Below, in pieces: positions 1 to 10,296 of a stretch of DNA of 53,225 nt. This DNA comes from Pseudomonas sp. AFG_SD02_1510_Pfu_092 (GTDB lineage: Bacteria > Pseudomonadota > Gammaproteobacteria > Pseudomonadales > Pseudomonadaceae). The notes beneath the pieces are model-generated. The model ran no database searches. It was not told where the DNA came from and saw nothing but the letters and a program-made list of their open reading frames with translations. The stretch covers positions 1 through 53,225 of the forward strand of contig NZ_PUQD01000035.1 in the NCBI RefSeq assembly GCF_003331055.1. Direction: 5' to 3'. The stretch's first letter is position 1. Each line of letters begins with the position of its first letter. The translations under genes were made by a program, and so were the position numbers.

Positions 1-112
1 AGCGGCCTTGTGTCGCGAAAGGGCTGCGAAGCAGCCCCCGGGGTATTGGCGGCGAAGCTGATATTACTGGGGCCGCTTCGCGGCCCTTTCGCGACGCAAG
101 GCCGCTCCCACA
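1..112. repeat. REP inverted pair, cut by the window start
   Basis: Two oppositely oriented REP copies: the left arm (GGCCTTGTGTCGCGAAAGGG) begins at base 1 without its usual GTGGGAGC head, and the right arm (CCCTTTCGCGACGCAAGGCC) ends at about 112. The inner part can form further GC-rich hairpins (GGGCTGC/GCAGCCC). It lies just downstream of nfuA and may also end its transcript. Confidence 0.85.
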
Positions 113-138
113 CACAACAGACCGCGTCTGCCTCTACA

Positions 139-732
<594 letters not shown>

Positions 733-781
733 TCACAGACTTGCGGCCAAGTGTACGCCAACCCGGCCTTTGAACAAAGTC

Positions 782-1816
782 CTAGTATTTGACTCGGGAA
801 AGCGCATATTCGGGCACTGGCCCGCGCGGCGCCGCCAGCCAGGCCTGCAGGCGCCGGTACAAGCCGCGCTCCAGCCACTGGTAGCTGAACCACGACAATA
901 GTCCAATGGACGGCACGCACAGGGCGAACACCAGGTACGGGTTCAACTGCAGGCGCTGGCTGGCGAACCAGCCGGCGTACAATACCAGCACATGGATCAG
1001 GTACACCGAATAGGAGCAGTCGCCCAGCGCCTTGAGCCAGCGGTTACCCTGAAACACCGGCTCCAGGGCAATGAAGGCCAGCACGATCATCGCGCTCGGC
1101 ACGCCCCAGTGCAGCAAGCGCTGCGACGCATCCAGGTGATAGATGGCAAGGCCCGCCACCCCCAGCAGCACCAGCGGCAGCCAGCGCCCTTCACGGATCA
1201 GCCCGCGGCGGTACAGCACCCCCAGCCCGATACCGAGCAGAAACTCGTAGATGATGTCGTTGTTGTAGAAGCGGCTGAGCACACCCAGCCGGCCCAGCAC
1301 TTCACTCACCAGTAGCAGCGCGGCGCCGACCAGCAGCAGGCGCTGGCGTGGCGCAACCAGGAAGGCCAGGCCGAACAGCAGGTAGAAGAACATTTCGAAG
1401 TTCAGTGTCCAGCCCACGTTCAGGGTCGGATACAGGCCGTAACCACCGGGGTTTTCCGCCGGGATGAACAACATCGACAGCAGCAGGTGGTGCCAGCTGA
1501 AGGCCTGGTGCGGCAGCCACTGACTGAAGGCCAGCAGCACGATGGCCATCAGTGCCGTGTAGAACCAGTAGGCCGGGACGATACGCAGCGCCCGATTGAG
1601 CAGGAACTGGCGGGGTTCGATGGCTTTGTCGCGGGTCGACAGGTAGATCACCAGCCCGCTGATGACGAAGAAGATGTCGACGCCTGCGGCGCCGCGGTCG
1701 GTGAGCAGTTGGCCGATGGGGCCGCTGGGTTTGAAGTCGAAGAAGATCTGCATGAAATGGTGGCAGACCACCACCCAGGCGGCGAACGCCCGCAGTGCCT
1801 GAAGCGAATACAGCAT
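782..1816 (-). CDS. Acyltransferase family 3 membrane protein
   Basis: 344 aa, hydrophobic throughout with roughly ten predicted membrane segments. The N-terminus (LQALRAFAAWVVVCHHF) and the GVDIFFVISGLVIY segment are hallmarks of the acyltransferase_3 (OafA/NodX/ExoZ) family, whose members O-acylate sugars of lipopolysaccharide, exopolysaccharide or other glycans using an acyl donor; the conserved His of this family is within CHH near residue 19. The substrate cannot be told from the sequence. There are no glycan biosynthesis genes next to it; neighbours are nfuA downstream and cti upstream (separated by a REP pair), so it probably forms its own unit, perhaps with nfuA. An AGGG lies about 7 nt before the ATG. 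Confidence 0.9.
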   Translation of the reverse strand: MLYSLQALRAFAAWVVVCHHFMQIFFDFKPSGPIGQLLTDRGAAGVDIFFVISGLVIYLSTRDKAIEPRQFLLNRALRIVPAYWFYTALMAIVLLAFSQWLPHQAFSWHHLLLSMLFIPAENPGGYGLYPTLNVGWTLNFEMFFYLLFGLAFLVAPRQRLLLVGAALLLVSEVLGRLGVLSRFYNNDIIYEFLLGIGLGVLYRRGLIREGRWLPLVLLGVAGLAIYHLDASQRLLHWGVPSAMIVLAFIALEPVFQGNRWLKALGDCSYSVYLIHVLVLYAGWFASQRLQLNPYLVFALCVPSIGLLSWFSYQWLERGLYRRLQAWLAAPRGPVPEYALSRVKY

Positions 1817-1885
1817 GAAATACCCTGCGATTGCCGGTGCATTGAGGCCCGTGCTCGAGTGCTGGCAGCGCGCGCTGCGCGCTCG

Positions 1886-1985
1886 TTCGCGGCTAAAGCC
1901 GCTCCCACAGCGATAGCGGCGCCCCTGAGGCCAGTGCTATCCCTGTGGGAGCGGCTTTAGCCGCGTAGGGCTGCAAAGCAGCCCC
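1886..1985. repeat. REP inverted pair
   Basis: Left arm TTCGCGGCTAAAGCCGCTCC and right arm CTGTGGGAGCGGCTTTAGCC face each other about 33 bp apart in the gap between cti and the acyltransferase gene, followed by a GGGCTGC...GCAGCCC hairpin. Could fold in either transcript. Confidence 0.85.
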
Positions 1986-2052
1986 CTTGCAATCAATCAG
2001 GACCACCCGACGCATCCGACCGCAGGCCCGCCGGAAAGGTCAGCCCGCCCGA

Positions 2053-4353
2053 TCAGAGGTTCTCGTAGCGGTTCATGTCCAGCACGCCCGCCTCGACCGG
2101 CTCGGTCTCCTTGATGTAGCTGTTCAGGTCATGGAAATAGCGCCAGAACTCGGGATGGCTGCGGCGCACGCCCCAGCGCATGACGATGCGCTCGAACCTG
2201 GCCGGGTCGTCTTTCGCATACTCCAGGTCCTCGACGAACTCCGGCACATCGCCGGTCGGGATGTTGAAGATGAAGTTGGGGTAGCTGCTGAGCACGCCCG
2301 GGACCAAGGTCAGGGTATCCAGCCCCGGCTGGTAGCGGTACGCCTCACCGAGCAGGAAGGCCACGTTGCTGTGCGCGCGGTTGCGCAGCAGGCTGTACAC
2401 CTGGCGCTGGCCACCCTGCCCTTCGATGCGCAGCATGGTCGCTTCGGGCAACTGGCTAATCACCTTCAGCCCGGCAGCCGGGCGCGACACCAGGCGGCTG
2501 AGCGATTGCTCGGCGTCGCGGAATTCTTCACTCAGCTGCGGCCGTGAGCAGAACGCACCCTGGCAGCGGTTGATCGGGTCGGGCGCGGCATTCAGGCTGC
2601 CGGTGCGCTGCAACAGCTTCAGGCCGAAGTCGCGTTTGGGGTTGCGCGCATCGAGCCTGATCGCGCTCGGGGTGTCGGTGTCGATGTCCTCGTAGTCCAT
2701 CCACATCTTCACCTTGCCACTGTTCTGGTACCAGTCGCCGAGGATCGCCTGGCGTTGATCGGCCGGCATCAGGCGCAGGAAGTTGATCTCGGCACCGTTG
2801 CGGATCAGGTCGAAGTACAGGCGCGTCTGCAACTGGTGCGACACGTTGCCATACACATCGAAGTTGACCGCCAGCTGATAATAGGTGCGCTCGAACAACG
2901 GGTAGTCGAACAACCACACGGTCAGCGGCACATCCCCGACCAGGCCCTTGGTGACCGCGGCGCTGTCGAAGTGGCGGAAAATGCTCAGCAGCGCGTTGTC
3001 ATTGCCCGCCCACAACGTCGCCCAGCCCGGCGCCGGCATCTCGGCATAGGCTTCGCGGCGCAGTTTCTCGTACGCGTTGCGCTTGTCGCGGTAGGCGTGC
3101 CAGAGGCTCAGTACGCTGCCCACATCATCGATCTGCCCGGGCATGGCCAGCAGCGGCGTCGCCTCGCCACGGTACGTGGCATCGGTGATGTAGCGGTCGT
3201 GGGCCGGCTCCTGGAACAGCGCCCAGAAGTTGTCGCGGATCACATCGGTGGCGATCTGCCCACGGCACACCGGGCCGCGAATGAAGGTGCGCACGAAATA
3301 CTCGGCGTTATCCAGCATGAACTGGTAGCGCGCCACGGCCGGGATCGCTTCGAAGGTTTCGAACGGGTTGGCCCGGTGGCGCGGGCCGTAGCCCGGCAGC
3401 GCCGCGGCGTGCCAGTCGCCGGCGTAGAACAGTTGCTTGACCCGTTTGAGCTTCTGCGGCCCCATCGGGTAGGTGATGTGCGTCTTGTGCACGATCACCC
3501 CTTGCACCGGGATCAGCCGGTAATAGAAGTCGGTACCCGGCGGGTCGTTGGGCCGGCGCGTGGCGATGATGTCGACCGGCCGGCCGCTTGGCGTACGTGA
3601 GCGCACCCACTGGAAGAAGTGGCCCTGCTGGCCACCGACAAAGTAGATGTGCGCGAGAAACAGGTGCTCGTACAACCAGCGACCGACCAGTGCCTCGCTG
3701 GAACCCGGGCGGTTGAGCAGGTCTTCCCAATCGGCGATCTGCCTGGCTTCACTGGCGCTCGGCTGCACCGGCTGGTACTCCACCGGCGCGCCGTCCGCCA
3801 GCCAGCGGCGCAGGGTGTGGTACTGCTGGTCGGTCAGCCCGGTCACCGCCAGCGGCATCCCTTCTTTTGGGTGGGCGCCGGCATAGGCGTCGAACTCGTG
3901 CGGCAGGGGGCACATGTTGTTACGGCTCAGGCCGAGGACGATTTCCTCGGGCAGCTTGGCATTCGGCGTGAGCGGGGTCTTGTGCCCCAGCTCCAGCATG
4001 CGCGCCATCAACGAAGCCTGGCTGCCCTGGTTGTCGAGCACCGAGTAGAAGCCCTTCTTGCGCCACTCACTTTCGCTGTGGGCGTCGTAGAACAGCCGCG
4101 TGGTGGCCACCGCCTGGCTGCGCTCGCCCTGATACACCGGCACCTTGCTGGCCCCGCGCACGGCGCCTTCGGGGCTTTCCAGCTTCAGCTGGCAGGCGGC
4201 GTCGTTGCAGGCGTGGCAGGCCACGCATTTCTCGGTGAAGATCGGTTGGATGTCCCGGGTGTAGGAAACAGCCGGGCTCGACTGGGGGGCTTGCCCGAAC
4301 GCTGCGCCACTGATGAGCAGGGCGAAGGCGCCGGCAAGGATACGATGCACCAT
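2053..4353 (-). CDS. cti: Periplasmic fatty acid cis/trans isomerase Cti
   Basis: 766 aa, typical for Cti. Residues 1 to ~20 are a signal peptide (hydrophobic core ILAGAFALLISGAAFG). A cytochrome c-type heme site follows at C43-VA-C46-H47. Cti converts cis unsaturated acyl chains of membrane phospholipids to trans without double-bond migration, rigidifying the membrane within minutes of exposure to solvents, heat or other stresses; it is a periplasmic heme protein characteristic of P. putida and relatives (established for the family). The gene is divergent from metH with a 182-bp gap. Expression of cti is usually described as constitutive with control at the enzyme level, and no regulator lies next to it here. 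Confidence 0.96.
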   Translation of the reverse strand: MVHRILAGAFALLISGAAFGQAPQSSPAVSYTRDIQPIFTEKCVACHACNDAACQLKLESPEGAVRGASKVPVYQGERSQAVATTRLFYDAHSESEWRKKGFYSVLDNQGSQASLMARMLELGHKTPLTPNAKLPEEIVLGLSRNNMCPLPHEFDAYAGAHPKEGMPLAVTGLTDQQYHTLRRWLADGAPVEYQPVQPSASEARQIADWEDLLNRPGSSEALVGRWLYEHLFLAHIYFVGGQQGHFFQWVRSRTPSGRPVDIIATRRPNDPPGTDFYYRLIPVQGVIVHKTHITYPMGPQKLKRVKQLFYAGDWHAAALPGYGPRHRANPFETFEAIPAVARYQFMLDNAEYFVRTFIRGPVCRGQIATDVIRDNFWALFQEPAHDRYITDATYRGEATPLLAMPGQIDDVGSVLSLWHAYRDKRNAYEKLRREAYAEMPAPGWATLWAGNDNALLSIFRHFDSAAVTKGLVGDVPLTVWLFDYPLFERTYYQLAVNFDVYGNVSHQLQTRLYFDLIRNGAEINFLRLMPADQRQAILGDWYQNSGKVKMWMDYEDIDTDTPSAIRLDARNPKRDFGLKLLQRTGSLNAAPDPINRCQGAFCSRPQLSEEFRDAEQSLSRLVSRPAAGLKVISQLPEATMLRIEGQGGQRQVYSLLRNRAHSNVAFLLGEAYRYQPGLDTLTLVPGVLSSYPNFIFNIPTGDVPEFVEDLEYAKDDPARFERIVMRWGVRRSHPEFWRYFHDLNSYIKETEPVEAGVLDMNRYENL

Positions 4354-4485
4354 GTGCGGAAAGTCCTGGGTATTGAAGCCATCACGATTTGTTGCCTGGT
4401 CGTGCTTGGGTGCCCTGCCTGGTCAACGCCCGCCCAACATGAGCCATTTTCATGCAAATGGGCGATGCGCCTAAAAACCGCGCAG

Positions 4486-4497
4486 CTTTGTTATGAT
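4486..4497 (+). promoter_or_regulatory. Candidate extended -10 promoter of metH
   Basis: TGTTATGAT (TGn followed by TATGAT at 4492-4497) lies 38 bp upstream of the metH start. No good -35 element is visible, as expected for an extended -10 promoter. I saw no cobalamin riboswitch core in the 182-bp cti-metH gap. Confidence 0.4.
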
Positions 4498-4535
4498 TCT
4501 GCACCTTCTGAATTTCGCCCGACCAGGTAGTTCCT

Positions 4536-7500
4536 ATGTCCGACCGCAGCGCTCGTCTCCAAGCACTCCAGAACGCACTCGCAGAGCGCATCCTGATCCT
4601 CGACGGCGGCATGGGTACTATGATCCAAAGCTACCGGCTCGAGGAACACGACTATCGTGGCACGCGCTTTGCCGATTGGCCAAGCGATGTCAAAGGCAAC
4701 AACGACTTGTTGCTGCTCAGCCGCCCGGATGTGATCGCTGCGATCGAGAAGGCCTACCTGGACGCCGGCGCCGATATTCTCGAAACCAACACCTTCAACG
4801 CCACGCAGATTTCCCAGGCCGACTACGGCATGGAGGCGCTGGTCTACGAGCTGAACGTCGAGGGCGCACGCATCGCCCGCCAGGTGGCCGACGCCAAGAC
4901 CCTGGAAACCCCGCACAAGCCGCGCTTCGTCGCCGGCGTGCTCGGCCCAACCAGCCGCACCTGCTCGATTTCCCCGGACGTCAACGACCCGGGCTACCGC
5001 AACGTCACCTTCGACGAGCTGGTAACCAACTACATCGAGGCCACCCGCGGCCTGATCGAGGGCGGTGCCGACCTGCTGCTGATCGAGACCATCTTCGACA
5101 CCCTCAACGCCAAGGCGGCGATCTTTGCCGTGCAGCAGGTGTTCGAGGAAGACGGCATCGAACTGCCGATCATGATCTCCGGCACCATCACCGATGCCTC
5201 CGGCCGCACCCTGTCGGGCCAGACCACCGAAGCGTTCTGGAACTCGGTGCGCCACGCCAAGCCGATTTCCGTCGGCCTGAACTGCGCCCTCGGCGCCAAG
5301 GACCTGCGCCCGTACCTGGAAGAGCTGGCGAGCAAAGCCGACACCCATGTCTCGGCCCACCCCAACGCCGGCCTGCCGAACGCGTTCGGTGAGTACGACG
5401 AAACCCCGGCAGAAATGGCCGCGGTGGTCGAGGAATTCGCCGCCAGCGGCTTCCTCAACATCATCGGCGGCTGCTGCGGTACCACCCCGGGCCATATCCG
5501 CGCCATCGCCGAGGCCGTGGCCAAGTACCCGCCGCGCGCGATTCCGCAAATCGCCAAGGCCTGCCGCCTGTCGGGCCTGGAACCGTTCACCATCGACCGC
5601 CAGTCGCTGTTCGTCAACGTTGGCGAACGCACCAACATCACCGGCTCCGCCAAATTCGCCCGGCTGATCCGTGAAGAGAACTACACCGAAGCCCTCGAAG
5701 TCGCCCTGCAGCAGGTCGAGGCCGGCGCCCAGGTGATCGACATCAACATGGACGAAGGGATGCTCGATTCCCAGGCTGCCATGGTCCGCTTCCTCAACCT
5801 GATCGCCGGCGAGCCGGACATCTCGCGCGTGCCGATCATGATCGACTCGTCCAAGTGGGAAGTGATCGAAGCCGGCCTCAAGTGCATCCAGGGCAAGGGC
5901 ATCGTCAACTCCATTTCCATGAAGGAAGGCGTCGAGCAGTTCAAGCACCACGCCCGCCTGTGCAAGCGCTATGGCGCTGCCGTGGTGGTGATGGCCTTCG
6001 ACGAGGTCGGCCAGGCCGACACCGCCGCGCGCAAGAAGGAAATCTGCCAGCGCAGCTACGACATCCTGGTCAACGAAGTGGGCTTCCCGCCGGAAGACAT
6101 CATCTTCGACCCGAACATCTTCGCTGTCGCCACCGGTATCGAGGAGCACAACAACTACGCCGTCGACTTCATCGAGGCCTGTGCCTACATCCGTGATCAC
6201 CTGCCCCACGCGCTGAGTTCGGGCGGCGTGTCCAACGTGTCGTTCTCGTTCCGTGGCAACAACCCGGTGCGCGAGGCGATCCACTCGGTGTTCCTGTACC
6301 ACGCGATCCAGAACGGCCTGACCATGGGTATCGTCAACGCCGGCCAGCTGGAGATCTACGACGAGATCCCGGCGGCCCTGCGGGAAAAGGTCGAGGACGT
6401 GGTGCTCAACCGCACCCCGCACGGTACCGATGCACTGCTGGCGATCGCCGATGACTACAAGGGCGGCGGCGCCACCAAGGAAGTGGAAAACGAAGAGTGG
6501 CGCTCGCTGCCAGTGGAAAAACGCCTGGAGCACGCGCTGGTCAAGGGCATCACCGCGTTCATCGTCGAAGACACCGAAGAATGCCGCCAGCAATGCGCGC
6601 GCCCGATCGAGGTGATCGAAGGCCCGCTGATGAATGGCATGAACGTGGTCGGCGACCTGTTCGGCGCCGGCAAGATGTTCCTGCCCCAGGTGGTCAAGTC
6701 GGCCCGCGTGATGAAGCAGGCGGTGGCGCACCTGATCCCGTTCATCGAAGCCGAGAAAGGCGACAAGCCGGAAGCCAAGGGCAAGATCCTGATGGCTACG
6801 GTAAAAGGCGATGTGCATGACATCGGCAAGAACATTGTCGGCGTGGTGCTGGGCTGCAACGGCTACGACATCGTCGACCTCGGTGTGATGGTGCCGGCAG
6901 AGAAGATCCTGCAAACCGCCCGTGAGCAGAAGTGCGACATCATCGGCCTGTCCGGCCTGATTACCCCATCGCTGGACGAGATGGTCCACGTTGCCCGCGA
7001 AATGCAGCGCCAGGGCTTCCAGCTGCCGCTGATGATCGGCGGCGCCACCACTTCCAAGGCGCACACGGCGGTCAAGATCGAACCGAAGTACAGCAACGAC
7101 GCCGTGGTCTATGTGACCGACGCCTCGCGTGCGGTCGGCGTGGCCACTCAGCTGTTGTCCAAAGAACTGAAGCCAGGCTTCGTCGAGAAAACCCGCCAGG
7201 ACTATGTGGAAGTACGCGAGCGCACCGCCAACCGCAGCGCCCGTACCGAGCGCCTGAGCTACGCCCAGGCGGTTGCCGCCAAGCCGCAGTACGACTGGGC
7301 CGGCTACCAGCCTGCGGTGCCCGCCTTCACTGGCGTCAAGGTGCTGGAAGACATCGACCTGCGCACCCTGGCCGAGTACATCGACTGGACGCCGTTCTTC
7401 ATCTCCTGGGACCTGGCCGGCAAGTTCCCGCGCATTCTCACCGACGAAGTGGTCGGCGAGGCGGCCACGGCGCTGTACAAGGATGCCCGCGAAATGCTCG

Positions 7501-8243
7501 CCAAGCTGATCGACGAGAAGCTGATCAGCGCCCGCGCGGTGTTCGGCTTCTGGCCGGCCAACCAGGTGGCCGATGACGACATCGAAGTCTACGGCGACGA
7601 CGGCCAGGCACTGGCCACCTTGCACCACCTGCGCCAGCAGACCATCAAGCCGGACGGCAAGCCCAACTGGTCGCTGGCAGATTTCGTCGCGCCGAAGGCC
7701 AGCGGTATCACCGACTACGTGGGCGGCTTCATCACCACCGCCGGCATTGGTGCCGAGGAAGTGGCGAAGGCTTACCAGGACAAGGGCGACGACTACAGTT
7801 CGATCATGGTCAAGGCCCTGGCCGACCGCCTGGCCGAAGCCTGCGCCGAATGGCTGCACGAGCAGGTGCGTAAAGAGCACTGGGGCTATGCCCGCGACGA
7901 GCACCTGGACAACGAAGCGCTGATCAAGGAACAGTACCGCGGCATTCGCCCGGCTCCCGGCTACCCGGCCTGCCCGGACCACACCGAGAAGGAAACCCTG
8001 TTCCGCCTGCTCGATGGCACCGCCATCGGCGAAACCGGGCCAAGCGGCGTGTTCCTCACCGAGCACTTCGCGATGTTCCCGGCGGCGGCGGTCAGTGGCT
8101 GGTACTTTGCCCACCCGCAGGCGCAGTACTTTGCCGTGGGCAAGGTGGACAAGGACCAGATCGAAAGCTACAGCGCGCGCAAGGGCCAGGATGTGGGCGT
8201 GAGCGAGCGCTGGCTGGCGCCCAACCTCGGGTACGACAGCTAA
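4536..8243 (+). CDS. metH: Cobalamin-dependent methionine synthase MetH
   Basis: 1235 aa, full length. It transfers the methyl group of 5-methyltetrahydrofolate to homocysteine via methylcobalamin, giving methionine. Domain order is canonical: homocysteine-binding barrel (~1-330) with zinc ligands C250, C313 and C314 ([10 protein letters not shown]); pterin-binding barrel (~350-620, [14 protein letters not shown]); four-helix cap; B12-binding Rossmann domain with the DxHxxG motif and axial H761 (GDVHDIGKN); and the C-terminal S-adenosylmethionine reactivation domain (~900-1235) with the [12 protein letters not shown] motif. All key residues are present, so it should be active. It stands alone; a REP pair separates it from the DUF2970 gene. 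It is divergent from cti. Confidence 0.98.
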   Translation: MSDRSARLQALQNALAERILILDGGMGTMIQSYRLEEHDYRGTRFADWPSDVKGNNDLLLLSRPDVIAAIEKAYLDAGADILETNTFNATQISQADYGMEALVYELNVEGARIARQVADAKTLETPHKPRFVAGVLGPTSRTCSISPDVNDPGYRNVTFDELVTNYIEATRGLIEGGADLLLIETIFDTLNAKAAIFAVQQVFEEDGIELPIMISGTITDASGRTLSGQTTEAFWNSVRHAKPISVGLNCALGAKDLRPYLEELASKADTHVSAHPNAGLPNAFGEYDETPAEMAAVVEEFAASGFLNIIGGCCGTTPGHIRAIAEAVAKYPPRAIPQIAKACRLSGLEPFTIDRQSLFVNVGERTNITGSAKFARLIREENYTEALEVALQQVEAGAQVIDINMDEGMLDSQAAMVRFLNLIAGEPDISRVPIMIDSSKWEVIEAGLKCIQGKGIVNSISMKEGVEQFKHHARLCKRYGAAVVVMAFDEVGQADTAARKKEICQRSYDILVNEVGFPPEDIIFDPNIFAVATGIEEHNNYAVDFIEACAYIRDHLPHALSSGGVSNVSFSFRGNNPVREAIHSVFLYHAIQNGLTMGIVNAGQLEIYDEIPAALREKVEDVVLNRTPHGTDALLAIADDYKGGGATKEVENEEWRSLPVEKRLEHALVKGITAFIVEDTEECRQQCARPIEVIEGPLMNGMNVVGDLFGAGKMFLPQVVKSARVMKQAVAHLIPFIEAEKGDKPEAKGKILMATVKGDVHDIGKNIVGVVLGCNGYDIVDLGVMVPAEKILQTAREQKCDIIGLSGLITPSLDEMVHVAREMQRQGFQLPLMIGGATTSKAHTAVKIEPKYSNDAVVYVTDASRAVGVATQLLSKELKPGFVEKTRQDYVEVRERTANRSARTERLSYAQAVAAKPQYDWAGYQPAVPAFTGVKVLEDIDLRTLAEYIDWTPFFISWDLAGKFPRILTDEVVGEAATALYKDAREMLAKLIDEKLISARAVFGFWPANQVADDDIEVYGDDGQALATLHHLRQQTIKPDGKPNWSLADFVAPKASGITDYVGGFITTAGIGAEEVAKAYQDKGDDYSSIMVKALADRLAEACAEWLHEQVRKEHWGYARDEHLDNEALIKEQYRGIRPAPGYPACPDHTEKETLFRLLDGTAIGETGPSGVFLTEHFAMFPAAAVSGWYFAHPQAQYFAVGKVDKDQIESYSARKGQDVGVSERWLAPNLGYDS

Positions 8244-8253
8244 AGCTGCGTTG

Positions 8254-8349
8254 GCTGCTTCGCGGGTAAACCCGCTCCCACAGGGACCGCACAGCGCTTC
8301 AGGGCTGCGCATTAGCTGTGGGAGCGGGTTTACCCGCGAAGAGGCCGGC
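8254..8349. repeat. REP inverted pair
   Basis: Arms TTCGCGGGTAAACCCGCTCC and GGAGCGGGTTTACCCGCGAA are ~33 bp apart, directly after the metH stop. It probably forms the 3' hairpin of the metH transcript. Confidence 0.88.
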
Positions 8350-8414
8350 AAAGCCAACCTCACCTTCATTGCCTACACTGTCCGTGATTGCCTCTGATTC
8401 CCTCAGGAGCCACC

Positions 8415-8630
8415 ATGGACGATTCCAGCCAGGGCAAACCCCCGACCTTCTGGCAGATGCTGCACAGCATCCTCGCCGCCGCCTTCGGCGTGCAAAGCGG
8501 CAAGAACCGCGCCCGCGATTTCACCCACGGCAAGGCCAGCCATTTCATCGTGCTGGGGACGCTGTTCACCCTGGTATTCATTGCCGTGCTGATTGGCCTG
8601 GTGCAACTGGCGCTGCACCTTACCCGTTAA
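8415..8630 (+). CDS. DUF2970 small membrane protein
   Basis: 71 aa starting at an ATG preceded by CAGGAGCCACC; an upstream in-frame ATG at 8388 lacks a ribosome binding site. The N-terminal half contains FWQMLHSILAAAFGVQSGKNR, and the C-terminal half is one strong membrane segment (residues ~45-67, FIVLGTLFTLVFIAVLIGLV). This is the layout of the DUF2970 family of proteobacterial inner-membrane proteins of unknown role. It follows metH on the same strand but with a REP hairpin between, so it likely has its own promoter. Confidence 0.85.
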   Translation: MDDSSQGKPPTFWQMLHSILAAAFGVQSGKNRARDFTHGKASHFIVLGTLFTLVFIAVLIGLVQLALHLTR

Positions 8631-8631
8631 C

Positions 8632-8740
8632 CTGTGCCGGCCCTTTCGCGGGCTTGCCCGCTCCCACAGGTACAGCGCAAGTCTCAAGGGCAGTGTTTTT
8701 CCTGTGGGAGCGGGCAAGCCCGCGAAAGGGCCCGCACAGG
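8632..8740. repeat. REP inverted pair
   Basis: Arms CCCTTTCGCGGGCTTGCCCG and CGGGCAAGCCCGCGAAAGGG flank ~45 bp, starting at the stop codon of the DUF2970 gene. Likely a 3' processing or termination structure for that gene. Confidence 0.88.
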
Positions 8741-8746
8741 CAAAGC

Positions 8747-8782
8747 AAAAACGCCTGCAGGACTCCCTCCCCCAGGCGTTTT
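8747..8782 (-). terminator. Rho-independent terminator of the 37-aa ORF
   Basis: On the minus strand the arms AAAACGCCTG and CAGGCGTTTT (10 bp, 8748-8757 and 8773-8782) enclose a 15-nt loop; the second arm runs into GTTTTTGCTTTG. It is about 27 bp past the stop of the small ORF at 8810. The A/T arms make it potentially bidirectional. Confidence 0.65.
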
Positions 8783-8809
8783 GACTGCATCACGGTCTTG
8801 AATATGAGT

Positions 8810-8923
8810 CTACTGATGGCTGACCCAATACGCGGCAGTGACCACTACCAGAACGATCAGGCAGAGGATCGCCCAGGCATCGACACTGCTGTCAGCTTTG
8901 CGGACCTTGGTTGAGTTTCCCAT
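8810..8923 (-). CDS. 37-aa single-pass membrane microprotein
   Basis: A 38-codon reading frame too short for routine gene finders. It starts MGNSTKVRKADSSVDAW, continues with a hydrophobic stretch (AILCLIVLVVVTAAYW, about residues 18-33) and ends VSHQ. A purine-rich AAGAGG lies ~8 nt before the ATG and a rho-independent hairpin follows the stop, so it has every part of a real gene. The basic N-terminus ahead of one membrane helix suggests an inner-membrane protein with the N-terminus inside. It lies 85 bp downstream of the orphan periplasmic binding protein gene and may be in the same transcript. I do not recognise a family; function unknown. Confidence 0.7.
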   Translation of the reverse strand: MGNSTKVRKADSSVDAWAILCLIVLVVVTAAYWVSHQ

Positions 8924-9008
8924 TGCATTGCCTCTTGTAGTGGTTATGGGAATGCACTTCACCCACAGCAGTTAAGACGAGCAATGTCCTTCTCTCAAGC
9001 AGGGCCTT

Positions 9009-10085
9009 TCAATAACTGATCGGCGAGGTCAGAAACGGGTACTGGTAGCCCGGCGGCTGGCCTTCGGCGCTGTAGCGCTGGAAATCGACGCCGTAGTCGG
9101 CCTGTTCCACCAGTTTCAGCCAATGCCTGGCCTGGGCCTGGTCGATCGGCTGCAACACCGGCACGCGGTGCTCGCGCTGGCCGTCGCGGTTCACCTCCAG
9201 CCCCTGGGCGTCGTCATGCAGCATCACCATGGCCCAGCCGCCCAGGGTGAAATGCCCGCCCATCAGCACGCTCAGGCGCCCGTCGATCCGTGCGCGCAAG
9301 GCTTCGGGCGAGCTGTTGAAGGCGCCGAACAACACATCGCGTCCCGGCTTGCGCCCGGCTTCCTCGAATGCCTGCATGGCACCGAAGGCCATCTCGTCAT
9401 TGGCCGACCACACCAGGCGCGTGGCCGGGTAACGCTCCAGCAACTGCCGGGCCTGCTCGTAGGCGCGCTGACGGTTCCAGCCGCCGTACACCACCTGGCG
9501 CAGGCGCACCTGGGGGAAGTCGGCCAGGGCGCGGCGCATGCCCTCCTCGCGCAGCTGCGAGGCCGGCGTGGTCTTGACCCCGGCAAAGGCCACCAGGTCC
9601 ACCGGGCCACTGTCGCGGGGCAATTGTGCGACCATCTGGTGCAACATCTGGAAGCCCGCCTGCTCGTCGTTGGCCGTCAGGGTGCCCAACAGCTGGGCAT
9701 ACTTGTCAGGTTGCGCCTCGATACTGCGGGCCTGGCTGGCAGTGAGGCCGTTGTTGACCAGAAACAGCTTGACCCCGCTGCCACGCGACAGGCGGATGAT
9801 CTCCGGCGCCACATACTGTTCGTTGACCAGCACCAGGTAATCCGGCCGCTGCGGCCCGCCGAGGATTTCCCGGGCGCGGGTCAGCGCCAGGTCGGCGCGG
9901 CGCTCGCTGTATTCCACGCGCAGGGTCATGCCCAGGTCGTCCGCAGCGGCCTGCATGAAGCGGGTATAACTGGTCCAGAAGGTCTCGTTGGACAGCCCCG
10001 GGTTGAGGAAAACCACCGAAGCCGGTTGCGCGCTTGCCGCCAGCGGCAAGGCAAGACACAAGCTGTGGCACAACGCCTTGAGCAT
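9009..10085 (-). CDS. Periplasmic sugar-binding-type ABC solute receptor
   Basis: 358 aa from the chosen ATG, which has AGGG 9 nt upstream; an in-frame ATG 9 bp earlier sits directly against that AGGG. A signal peptide is evident (MLKALCHSLCLALPLAASAQ). The mature protein looks like a type 1 periplasmic binding protein (ribose/LacI fold): VVFLNPGLSNETFW at the start, two-lobed alternating pattern, and WSANDEMAFGAMQAFEEAG typical of the second lobe. No permease or ATPase gene adjoins it, so it is an orphan receptor; such proteins may feed a distant transporter or present ligand to a sensor kinase. It is divergent from cysI. Confidence 0.85.
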   Translation of the reverse strand: MLKALCHSLCLALPLAASAQPASVVFLNPGLSNETFWTSYTRFMQAAADDLGMTLRVEYSERRADLALTRAREILGGPQRPDYLVLVNEQYVAPEIIRLSRGSGVKLFLVNNGLTASQARSIEAQPDKYAQLLGTLTANDEQAGFQMLHQMVAQLPRDSGPVDLVAFAGVKTTPASQLREEGMRRALADFPQVRLRQVVYGGWNRQRAYEQARQLLERYPATRLVWSANDEMAFGAMQAFEEAGRKPGRDVLFGAFNSSPEALRARIDGRLSVLMGGHFTLGGWAMVMLHDDAQGLEVNRDGQREHRVPVLQPIDQAQARHWLKLVEQADYGVDFQRYSAEGQPPGYQYPFLTSPISY

Positions 10086-10114
10086 GGGTGACATCCCTGC
10101 GAAGCAAACAACGG

Positions 10115-10140
10115 ATTATAAACGCCAGGCCATGCCTGGC
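10115..10140 (-). promoter_or_regulatory. Candidate promoter and palindromic operator of the binding-protein gene
   Basis: On the minus strand a perfect TATAAT (10120 to 10115) lies 29 bp before the gene start. Three bases upstream of it is the perfect inverted repeat GCCAGGC-ATG-GCCTGGC (10124-10140), placed in the -35/-10 spacer where a repressor would block polymerase. No consensus -35 is seen. Confidence 0.5.
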
Positions 10141-10296
10141 GCACAAATGGCAGTCAGTCTCACATAGTCCATTTGGTTCTTTTCATATGCAAAAACATCA
10201 CTTTAGCGCATAAACGCAACCTGCTATCGTTCCCCGGCTCCGAAGCGGAGTGCGCGGCCGTGCGCGCGAATAGCTGCAGCCTGAGACAGGACTTTT

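Noticed and set aside
4354..4535. Cobalamin riboswitch ahead of metH
   Set aside because: No B12-box-like conserved core is visible in the 182-bp gap.
4491..8369. 1292-codon open frame on the minus strand opposite metH
   Set aside because: It mirrors metH codon for codon (Val/His/Asp/Gly-rich translation), a known by-product of GC-rich third positions; metH has all family motifs.
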